Both the position numbers and the translations under genes were made by a program. A stretch of 64,000 bases of DNA from Rhynochetos jubatus (taxonomy: Eukaryota; Chordata; Aves; Eurypygiformes; Rhynochetidae), in assembly GCA_027574665.1 (NCBI GenBank), contig CM050652.1, forward strand, positions 39,495,631 through 39,559,630. The letters run 5' to 3'. The notes under the pieces are model-generated. The model made no database searches, had not been told where the DNA came from, and was given only the letters and a program-made list of their open reading frames with translations. Every line of letters begins with the position of its first letter. Position 1 is the first letter of the stretch. Of the stretch, positions 50,534-61,095 are shown one piece after another.

Positions 50534-52162
50534 AACTACCATAACATTCATAATAGTTTCCACTTGGTATACCAATGGCAAAATAAAATGTGTTTTTCTG
50601 CAGGCTGGAAGTTAAGAAGCAGGTAATACAGGAACTACAGTGGCTGTCAAAGTAAACCCCAGAAGGAAGAAAGGACTCCTTTCCTCCTCCACTCCATGTT
50701 AGTTAACCTGCAAGGAACTATTGCAGTATTTCAGTAACTCATTCCCCAGATAACCTAGAATTTCATGTAAACTCTACTTATGCAAGCTGTGATACAGATA
50801 TATGCATTAATATTTCACTTAGTAATTCAGTATCCCAGTGCCCAGTAAGTGCTTTGAGCTCATATATGGGAAAAACTACATCATCCTGACTTACTGAACA
50901 AACACTCTGCTTCTGCCCTAACATCAAGTTTAAATCAACCTGGAAGTGAAATCTTGATTTAAGTCTAGCAAATGTCCATGCCTTTACACAATAGCTTAGG
51001 GGGCAGGACAGGTGAAGATTTAAATTTGTTTCTTACCTCTTTAGAAGGGGCTAGTACAGTCTTGGTATCTTTGCAGCCATAGGCATTGTCTAGGAACAGA
51101 CTCCAGCTTAGGCAGGACAGTTATGTGGGAATTAAGCAAGGTGTGAATTTGAAGCAAAACATGTCCAGAATGAACTCCACTTGTATACATTTTTATTCTT
51201 CATTTCGTGTATTTTTCCCTCTTCTGTTTCAAGGCATTTCCACTCTCTTCTGATACAAGAGACAAATGGGAAAATTCACTGGTGTTTTGCTTGGTATTTG
51301 CACTGGTCCACACCCAAGTTCATTCCATTATGGAACTGAGTGTAAGAAAAAAGACAGTCTGTTTAAAGGCTTTGAGTCTGAACTGATTTTTTATTTCCAG
51401 GTCTCAATCCTAGCATCTGAGGCCATAACTGATACAAGTCTCTCATCTGCAGATTTATGCTTTGTGGCATAAATCAGAATAATTCATTGAATTTCATGAA
51501 AGGACACTGATTTTGTATTGGCTGAGGATTTGATTTCTGCTGAACTTGAGTATACGTAATGACAAATGTGTTGAGGAAGTGACTCATGAGAATTATCTAG
51601 TAGGAACTAAGCTGGTCACTGCACCTTTAAAGCAGAAATTATGGTGACACATGCCACAGGTTCTGATGCAGATAAGCAAGTAGGGGAGACTCAAATGAGA
51701 CAGCAAATCACTTACATCCTAAACTGGGTACTGAATGTAGGGTTCCAGTGGTGAAAGGGGAATTATGTGTCAAAGTCAGTGTCTATGTTCTGTAGCTAAA
51801 TTGTTGCTTTAATTACAGAAATCTGATCAAATCTGTGCTGCCTAAACAGTAGCTGAAGGTGGGTATTTGAAATGAAAAATGCAGACTGTTGGTTGCATGT
51901 TTGTTTGTTTCTTAAGGATTGGAAAAATAATGGTGTGAAGGAAATAGCTAAAATTTTACATGTCCACTGGGGACACTATTACTTGGCAGTTGATATGTTG
52001 CTCATCTCCTAGAAATAATTATGTATTCAGGCCCCCTCAGTTAAATTGGCATATTAAGATTTCTGACTTGGTGTCATAACTGTAAAGTAGAAATCCTGCA
52101 AGGCGGTGGCAGGTCTGCTTTTGGGGCTCTGCCCAAATCAAAATCTCTGCAAGTACAAACCC
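50534..52162. other. unique sequence, no gene seen
   Basis: AT-rich DNA. At about 52029-52080, GGCCCCCTCAGTTAAATTGG and CATA resemble part of the palindromic repeat that follows at 52163, so a second broken copy may lie there. Confidence 0.4.
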
Positions 52163-52252
52163 GGGACCAGGTCTGTTGCCAGTGTCACTGAGCATAACTC
52201 CTCCACAGTCAGCAGGGCTATGCTGGTTTACATCTGTGGAAGACCTGGCCCC
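52163..52252. repeat. 90-bp palindromic interspersed repeat
   Basis: The block starts GGGACCAGGT and ends ACCTGGCCCC, a 10-bp terminal inverted repeat with one mismatch, and the inner parts also pair imperfectly (about 60 percent by eye over 40 bases). The right half (GGGCTATGCTGGTTTACATC, then TGTGGAAGACCTGGCCCC) matches a palindromic element I know from turtle, crocodilian and bird DNA (GAGCTATGCTGATTTACACC..TGAGGATCTGGCCCC). I do not recall its database name. Its shape suggests a non-autonomous DNA transposon. Orientation is undefined because it is a palindrome. Confidence 0.55.
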
Positions 52253-53024
52253 AAAGAGAGGTTCTCTCACCATTTACGTCAAATACAATCCAAATGTTTA
52301 AAGATGTGGGGGAGGACATTGGCTGCTGTGTTGGACTGGGAATGTGATGTCACTGTCCATCTGTGGCCTCCTCAGAGGCAGCGTTCCCTGGAGGAGCTCT
52401 TGGAGAAGAGCTGGCACTGAGTAGGACAACTTGAACAGGAGCCTCTGGGGCAGGCTGAGATGCTGTCTCACTGACCATGTGTATCTGGCACTTTGAGACA
52501 GAGTTAATCACATCAAACATGGAGCAGGGAAATGAGGCAGTGACTGGTGCTCCCCTTTGACTGAGGGAGTGGGAAAGAGTGAAGCTTTGTCATTATGTAT
52601 TCATCCTCCAGCCACTGCAGTTAGAGCAGGGCAAGAGCTTTACACTGAATGTTTTCTGGCACGAGAGCTCTTTCACATCCTGAAACAAGAGGATACAGAA
52701 AAAGCACCCTGCAGAGCAGTAGCTCTGTGGGCCCTGAGGAAGGTTCTGCCAAGTCTTGGGATAAGCAGCCTGCTGCATCCTCCTTCCCTGGCCTCAGGAA
52801 GCCATGGAGGCAGAAACTCCTCCTGGCAGCTGCCACTGCAGAGGAGAAATGGGGGACTGCAACTCCAGGCTGGGAGGTGCAAGGCATGTGTGCATGTCCA
52901 ACGCATCTTGTATCAGCCCGTTATATTTTTGTGCTGTAAATCAAGGAAAAGGAGATTAGGTTGAGGAAAGGGTAGGAGTAGTGAAGAACCAGGCAGGTAA
53001 GGGCAGGAGGTAGGAAAAAGGTAG
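52253..53024. other. GC-richer stretch, no gene recognised
   Basis: Noticeably richer in G and C than its neighbours, with several overlapping open frames on both strands (longest 52557-52964, + strand, 135 codons). None looks like a known protein, and frames are open on both strands as expected from composition alone. Confidence 0.4.
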
Positions 53025-53310
53025 CTTCACTGTGGAAAACACAGCTGGAATGCTGCATGCATTTCTAATCACTCATATCACGTAAAGATGTTCTTGAGAA
53101 GAAAAGGAGTCAAGAAGGTCTGTGATAAGATAAAAGACGAATAACGAATCTGTCTCATACAGGGCAACTGAAAGACACAGTCTTCTTTAGCCTGAAGGCT
53201 GAGAGGAGATATGGTATCTTTTTTATAAGTACATCAGTGGAGAAAACATCAAGGAAGGAGAAGGGCTAAGAATCTGTAAATTGGCTGGAAATTTAAACCT
53301 AACCAACAAA
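53025..53310 (+). mobile_element. CR1-like LINE fragment, ORF2 C-terminal part
   Basis: CACAGCTGGAATGCTGCATG matches the LEYCVQF block. Further right, TTTAGCCTGAAGGCTGAGAG and GAGATATGGTATC match FSLEKRRLRGDMV, followed by TATAAGTACATCAGTGGAG and AAAACATCAAGGAAGGAGAA, matching the YKYIRGVNxREGE block of an older CR1 subfamily. Frames are broken. The 3' tail is not evident beyond about 53310. Confidence 0.7.
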
Positions 53311-56300
53311 GCAGTAAGGGGCCTGCTGTGGGAATAATACGAACAAAAAAATCTTTGCTTTGTCAGAAATGAGGACCAATAAATATTCAGTGTGATGCCT
53401 GCTTTATTAGAGCCCTGGTCTTGAAAATACAGGAGGCTGTGTAGCTTCCAGCTCATTGTTCCTTCAGAAAGGATCACTGAGAAAAGGTGAGAGGAAACTG
53501 ATGAATGTTGCAGAACACCATACAATTTTCTGTAAGATATCAAACAACATGAAAATTCTGAAAAAGCTCCAGAGCTGGCACAACTAATAACATCACAACT
53601 TTACATAGGTGACATGTGGTTCTGATAATAAGGACAGAAGTTTTGTTCATATGAACAGCATAGAATCAGGTTTGTCCTATCCTGTACTTGGGGAGTGTGG
53701 GGCGTGTATTTCAATTGTTTAATTCTTTCTTTGGTTATGCAAGTGATTGCTGATTGTGGGGACTAACATATCAAGCCACCTGTGCCACAGTGCAGGTTTC
53801 TGAGTTGGATTGAAAACCTAGGGCATGGGAGCTTAGGCATCTCAGAATACTATTTCCCTGATGTCTACGTCTGCAGCACTAATTTGCATTGAGGAATTGT
53901 GCTCTGATAAGAAGATGCAATGTTCATTGGAAGATTTAATGATTTATGAAATATAGCATCACAATACATAGGAGACATTTTTTTTTCTTGTTAAATACTG
54001 TAAGGACTGTGATCGATAGAACCCGAGAAAGGACAGCAAACTGGGCTTCAGTTGTTTACTAGTGGCTTCGGGACCTTAGGTTTTAAGAGACTTGTTTTGT
54101 GCTAACACCTTTTTGATCACTGGAAGTCAGGTGCAGTTTTGGTGTAGTTCAGGGTAACTCTATTGAGGTATGATAGCTCACACTGGCTGAGCATATGGCC
54201 CACAGAATTTTGTCATTCAGGGCAGGCATCTCATGATCACAAGTTAAGGAATTTCTGTATAAAAATTCCATTAGTGTCTGCTCATCATACAAATCCTGCT
54301 AATGCCTCTCTAGCCACCTGTGTGTTTCTGATGAAGGCTGGACAATGCTGGCAGAATAACATGTAGCTTTTTCATGTCCTCAAAGTGGGTCAAATCCTTT
54401 AGTCTTTACTGCTTTCAGTTCAATAAGGACTGCATCTCAGTAAACTGAAGGATTTAAACTCATTTGAATATGCTTCTTTTCTCCCTCATTTCCTTCCATT
54501 CACTTACCCTGATCATTACACCAGGATCTCAGACTAGGATTCATCAAACACCATACACAAAAGATTTCAAGTCCTTTCACTTTGCTATATGTATCAATTT
54601 TGGTGTTTTCTTCATCACTTCAGGGTCCATTTTTCCAGTGACAAATTCTCACTCAGATAACCCTTCATATTCAGGACATTGTAATTTCATCTAGAATTTC
54701 ATTTAGAACCAGAGAATAATTTATTCCCAGGAAATGAAGAATCTCTTTTTCATTCTGTGAGTGACCCAGGTGCCACATTTCCATTGCCCCTTTATTCTGT
54801 CTCTGTAAGTGTCCTGACTCATCCCAGTGTATTTGTCAGCAATTTCTAAGCATATGCTTAGCTGGTCACTCTCACTGAAAGGCTTTTCTTGTCAATCTCA
54901 GCATTTCTAATGAAATCCCACCATGTAAAACCAGTAGAAATAGAGGAAAATGTGTAATTCACTCTCTCATGCATATTGCAGGTTCTGTGGAGAGGCAACC
55001 CTCCATCTTCAGGACAAGCACCAAAGATCAACTTTTCCCTGACAAAAAGGCTAATTCATGGCTATGATGCCATTGGTGTCCCTTATCTCAGGTGCTGCAG
55101 CCATAACCTACAATTATTTCCCTTTCTCTGCTTGCCACAGAAACACAGATACACTTTAACAGAGATGGGATTCGCTCATGAATGGAAGAGTAAGGGGGAA
55201 TATCTTCTCTCAGACTTTTTCTGGGTTGCCAGAAGTACAGCACAGTAGTGGGAAGTAAAACTGATCTATCTTACCAACACTTTATTAGTGCAGGTCCTAC
55301 AGTGTCTTTCTGCAGCCGTAATAATATGCTTCATACATTAATAGAGTTGGAGATATTAAGAGTTCAGCATTTGTCATTTAGAGTGTCACTTGACATTCTA
55401 AATACAGGAGGATATTGTGGTTATTGCAAGTAGTGGGGTGTTGGCTAAAGAATTTTAATGGCACCTGTTATAATGGAGAAAAAATAGTGATCCAGTTTTC
55501 TCATGCATAAAATAAATGGGGTTCCTGATAGTTTCCACTTTAGACTTGGCTTTTGGAAAAAAAAGATCTAGTGAAAAATGCTCATGCTGAAATATACAAA
55601 GTCTAAAATCTTCTATCTTATATTCAGCTGCTATAACTTCTTCTAATGAGAATCTCTGAGGCGTGAGAACATGTCGAGAGACTTCAATCTTGTACTTAAA
55701 GAGATAGCTGAAAAAAGGTCCCTCAGAAAAATTCTGAAATGAATCTTAACTTTCAAACAAGTCAGTCTTTACATTTTTCAGTACAATGTTTGCAATAAAT
55801 CAAGCTTTTTCATTTTAAAACTGTAATCAGCTAAATCGTGCAGGGAATTCATTTATAAAAACCCCCAAAGTATAAAAAATTATCTGTCTCCTAGCTCTCC
55901 AGCTTAATATCTTCAATAAGTCAGAAGTCCTTGTATGAATCCAGAAAAGCAGAAAAGAATATATTTCTGTTAGCATTCTGCACAGGAGACATTTTTCCAC
56001 AGGAGTACCTGCAAGGTGACTATCTCCTGTAGATTTCCATGTCTCATTTACCAAGGCCTTGGAAATAAATTAGGATAAAGATGTTTTCTGTCACTCCATC
56101 TATGTGTAAAATGATTTTTGTTGTCTTAGCACAATCCTTATATTTACTCATATGTAAAATGCGTAAAGCACTGTTTTCAAGCTTTCTGATTTTGCTGAGG
56201 TGAGGTCTAATCATGGAGCAAGGAACTGCAGGTCAGAAGATGTACCCAGAGTAAGCTGGAGGACAAAGATGGCAGGGTCAGTCTTACATCTGCAGTGATT

Positions 56301-56663
56301 CCTTGGCATTTGGTGCAGGTCTTGTTACAACATGTCTTGTATCTTTATCAGTGGCTTGTTATGGATCAACAAGAAGTTATATCTTCTGAGAGTCTGCTTA
56401 CAGAACGTTTAGGATCCCTTAACTGAAAAGAAAGGGTTTTCAGTGGACATCAGGGACGTTGATAAAACTTTTCACTGAGACTGACTATGCCCTGCTCCCT
56501 GGTTATTCACAGAGAGCAGAAATTATTGCAAATATTATGGGTCACAAATTATATTGGCCACCTCTCTGGTCTTAGTAAACCTATGTGATAATCACACAAG
56601 AACACAGTTCTGTTAAAAAAAAAATAAATTAAGGCATTTTATTAGGGAAGGACTGGCTGAACA

Positions 56664-56760
56664 CTAGTGGTTCGCAAATATTTTGAGTTTAGACCAGAAA
56701 CTAGAAACAGTTTTGAAAACAGACCTCTCAGTCTTACTCTCTAAAGTGTTGAGGACATTT
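56664..56760 (+). mobile_element. possible hAT-Charlie (MER5-like) remnant
   Basis: CTAGTGGTTCGCAAATATTT and TGAGTTTAGACC resemble the terminal repeat of hAT-Charlie elements (CAGTGGTTCTCAAACTTTTT..GGACC). About 36 bases later, CTTACTCTCTAAAGTGTTGA and GGAC resemble the next block of MER5-type elements. No second terminus or 8-bp target duplication was found. Weak match, so a tentative call. Confidence 0.3.
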
Positions 56761-57263
56761 TGATGGGGACCCTGACAGCCTTTACTCCTATCTATTTTAA
56801 AAGCAACTATTTCAGGCACAGGCGAGATTCTGGTTTTAAAGCTATGTAAAATATGGCAGCTGGAGTCAGTATTAAACCTTCAGCCAATTTACATTGTGGT
56901 ATCTTCTCTGAAGTATATATTGACAGCTGCAGAGTACTTACAGAAATGAGAACATTCAAGAAATCTCGAAGAAGATGATGTGCAGAGTAATCAAAATGAC
57001 TGACCTTATGTTACATTCAAATATAGGATATCTCAATTTTCCTTAACTGGTTCTATCCATCTTAAATGGATGTATTTTAATATCAGATACTTGAGTTATA
57101 AACTTCATTTTAGTATGAGGCTCCATTTAAATAATCTCCTCCACTTTAGAAGAGCCTTAAAGATATATGCAGTTTCAAAGAAAGTTGTGATTGTGTTGAA
57201 CTTCAGTTTAAACAAACCTCAGAAGTAAAGCCAAAGGCCTCCCCCCCGCCACCTTCCAAAATG

Positions 57264-57305
57264 AAAGGAAAAATTAGAGAAAAATAAAAAAAGAGAGAGA
57301 AAGAA
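57264..57305. repeat. purine-rich low-complexity tract
   Basis: Almost pure A and G with (AG) units near 57291-57302. Confidence 0.8.
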
Positions 57306-60300
57306 CGGGATGGGGTTTTTAACAGAAAATGTAGATAAGATTCTTATGTGACAATATCACTTTTTCCTTCCTTTTTTATAAAATCTGCTGATTTGAACTA
57401 TGGAAATGAGCAGTTGAGAATACCACCCTTGTTCCATTACTCCAACAAATGTAGGGCTTAGGTGATCTTGTGATTATTTTGTTTAAACCAAGTGAAGGTA
57501 AGAAAATTTACCAGCAAAATACAAACCTTTGACAACAGGAGTGGAAATCTGGTCAACCCAGACCTTATTTTCTAGTGGGCAAAAGGTGTGTCTAAGAATA
57601 GACAGGAATGGCTAAGGATACATTTGACATTCTGAGGTATTGCAATATCTGTCTGGGATGATTGATGTTATTTATCGGACAAATAACAAATTGAATGAAA
57701 ATACAATAATGTTAATTTCATGAAGTGAAGCAATTTCATTTAGTTATTGGACAAAAGAGTGAGAGAATTACTCTGTATAATAGGAATACCTGTAGGTATA
57801 TCATCTAACTTGTAGGAGATTCTAAAACTAAATCTTTAAACTAAATCAGACAAATTTGAAAGATGAACTTTTGTTTCTGATATCTAATACACTATAGAGA
57901 TGGCTCTGGAGGGCAAAACCCCAAATCTAGCTCAGACTTTTTCATAAAAAAGGATAAACAAATACATTCTCCAGAGGGTCTCAGACTATCTTATAATTTT
58001 CCTCATTATCTTTCGTTAATTGGTACTGTTTTTCAGCCAATTCTACCTTTCATAGTAATTGGCAAAAAGCCCACTGTAATTGAACAGCCCTAAATTTTAT
58101 TAATACCACAGTCACCACCTTATTCACATGTCCCCAAGTTTCTCCATACCTATATGCTCCCTCTCCACCTCCCATGGCTAGCTTACGTCTTCAGACAAAA
58201 TTAACAAAACATTAATAGCGAATTAATTAAGTTATTTACTTTTACTATTATTTGCATCAAATGTGAAAGGGCTCCAAATTTCATTAAAGAGAATATGCAA
58301 TTTCATGGTATTCTGCTTGAATACCTTCAACAAGCTTAAAGAAATGCACAACTATCAGTTTGATAACTCTAATGATTTCAAGTCTAGCGAAACAAATACA
58401 GATTTGTGATTTTCTGACCAATGTATTTATTCCATGATGACTAATATAATATGAATGTGTGATTACAGGGCTCTCTCTGTTTATTATCAATTGTGCAGTC
58501 CTTGAAATAGTAGTACTATCATAAAATAAACTCCCTCCACTGTACCTATATGCTGTCTTTCTTCATCTTGGATCCTGATTCAAAATGTGGTGCTCACACT
58601 ATTTATATTACTACTGTAGAAGGACTGGAGCAAAGATGGGTCGATATTGCAGAAGGATATTCCCAACAAATGCATTCCTACACAAAAGAAGGAACCCACA
58701 AACCCCAAAATCACTTTGACACTATTAGGAATCTTTTAATACATTCTCTAGACACAACTAGTTGCAAAAATTATCTGGAAAGTAAAATTGGTTTATGTAC
58801 TCACTGATACAGGCTCCCTCATACAAATTGGTTAATATGTAACTCACATCACAACCTAAGAACATGTTTAAATCCATTTCTTCTCAATTATTATGTGTGA
58901 CTGCACGCTTTACTTTATATAATGAAAGAAGGCTACTCACAAATGGAAAGTTAAACAAAGGCTTAGGAGCTTTGCAGAATCAGGTGCGAGACATTAATGC
59001 TACACAGGGTTAAGCCAGAGCTGTGGAAGGTTCCTCTTCCCCAGCTAAAAGGATCATATAACACAAGCCATTAAGTAACACTTTGAACCAGAGTACATTT
59101 ACTGAGTCAATGTTCAGATAAATTTGACCGGTTTCTTTTCAAGTATCGCAGAAGAAGAAAGTCAGTGCTCCTGTAGAATTAATACATCACTACAGGTAGC
59201 TTAAAAATCATGTGTAAACTCACACAGAACTGAGGGTATAACTCATCACATTCTGAGCGTGGTGGAACTTTCTTTAGCACAGAGATTATAGCCTAAAGTA
59301 AAATGCAACACAACATGCATTGGTATTAGTAGAAGGCATGTTTTTCCACGGCATCCTGAAAGAACAATGATTAGCAATCAATAAGCACATGATATACATT
59401 TGGTAAAAAAAGGTTCAAATTAACAAAAAGGTGCTTGAAATGGTCTTCTAAACCTGACCAAAACATAACCCTTTAAATGAAAACAGAGAGGTTTCAACCT
59501 TGAATTAAGAAATATATTTGTCTGTCTTTCCAGTAGTGACCTCTTGTACTAAATAGCTACAGAGCAGTAACATGAACCAAAAATTTGTTGGCAACATACA
59601 GTAGAGTTTCAGTTTCACAGTGCATGCATGGTGCAAATTGAACAATAAAGATTAATATAACCAATTTAAGAATATACAGACAATCAATATGTTCCAAATG
59701 ATGCAATAATCTATTTTCATTACTGTAAAGAAAAAAAAGTAATGAAGAAATGTTGCTTTCTTTATAACTTATGAAAATGACTAATGCATTATTTCCTTTT
59801 GTGCTATTTGAATAATTTTTTTTCTGTAATTCAGGAAACTAAAGAATGCCCGCAGATTGTGAATGAGCAAAAGCCCACTATTCTGGCGTGGGAATAGATG
59901 CAAAATAGTGTCTTGCTTGCATGTCTGCCTTTTTTGTGTTTGAATATGACTTTTCCATAATGGTTGACTGAGCGGTCAGTGAAACTTGGAGTCTATCATT
60001 AATTCTGACATAGGAACTGGGAAACATGTGTAGGACTAAGTCTATGCAAGAACTTTGCTATCTCCTACCTAAGCTTTACCCTCAGAGAATCTAAAATATC
60101 TCACACCTATGATCCTCAGTCCAGAGTTGAATGAAAACTTAGCCATTAGGGTTTGGGGAGACCCATTTCCAGTTCAAGCACCTCCAGGATCAGCCACATT
60201 GCATGGGCAGATCATGGTCCTGTCGTACCTTTGACCTTTCTATCTCCATTCATTTTTTGTATATCTGGAGGTCTTCCCACAAGCACAGCTCCGAGTAGTA

Positions 60301-60639
60301 TGGATCACTCCTGTAGAGTCTGTGAAGTGTCTGATGCTGACACGTACACACTTTGTATCTATCCTGCTCTGAGCGGAGACCTACCTTGTGAGGATTTCTC
60401 ACAAGGACCAGTACTGTCAAACTGCACAACTGTTGGAGTCATTAGAAGTGCCCTACATAACAACCACTTAGCTCCACAATCCTGCTGTGACAGCTGCAGC
60501 CCGCAGCAGGGAGTGAGCAGGATGAGAGTTACATTCCCCACCTATGCTCCCAGTCTCCATGACTTGCTGCTTAAAGATGGCCTGAGTTAGGGATGGTGTC
60601 TCTGGCCACATCAATACTTGTTAACGGTGGTTGAGTCCT

Positions 60640-61095
60640 CATGCCAGGTGACAGCAGTTGTCCATAAAGCTCAGCTTTCTCTCTCCAGAGCAGGAGGGCA
60701 GTTTCCAATCTGCTTGTCGGCAACACATCTTCTCCATGTCAGTTCTTGCACTATACTTAGGCACTGCGTGAGTCAATGCCCGTTTTCTTACTCCTAAACC
60801 ATGCCAGAGACCAAGTAAACAATTCAACAGTGTGGGCTGTCTCATGCTGGTACTCAAACCTGAGATCTGTCTGTTAGTTTACTACTGCAGACGAAGATGT
60901 CGTGTTTAATAGCCCACAAATAGATTTATCTTCCTGGTATTTGTCTAAATGAAGTTTGAACACATGTAGATTTGTAGCTTCCAGAACTGATGGGAGTTCT
61001 ACAGTCGATTTCAGAGAGAAATGAGTCAAATCACTGCATAGTATCTTCAAATCCCACCATTTGTCTTCTTGAAGTGTTAAAGAACTCAAGCTCTC
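60640..61095 (-). mobile_element. CR1-like LINE, ORF2 C-terminus and 3' region, - strand
   Basis: On the - strand an open frame decodes VLEATNLHVFKLHLDKYQED followed by KSICGLLN. It aligns well with the end of ORF2 in older sauropsid CR1 subfamilies (VVEAKNLHKFKKGLDKFMDD..SINGY). To its left, after about 350 bases, GCTGAGCTTTATGGACAACTG resembles the GGGCTAGATGGACCATTGG motif that closes these elements. The piece is old, 5' truncated and non-coding. The left limit is the least certain. Confidence 0.55.

Larger units (their letters stand above)
53311..60639. other. long mostly unique stretch, no gene seen
   Basis: About 7 kb of AT-rich DNA with a possible hAT remnant at 56664-56760 and a purine tract at 57264-57305. 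The part at 60130-60639 is GC-richer with a 145-codon open frame (60153-60590, + strand) that I cannot relate to any protein. No RNA gene recognised. Confidence 0.4.

Noticed and set aside
52557-52964. + strand open frame of 135 codons with shadows in other frames
   Set aside because: Several frames on both strands are open at once, which points to composition, and none resembles a protein family.
53655-53700. CATAGAATCAGGTTTGTCCT, similar to the antisense CR1 terminus
   Set aside because: The following GGAAAAGACCTT-type block is missing, so it is probably chance.
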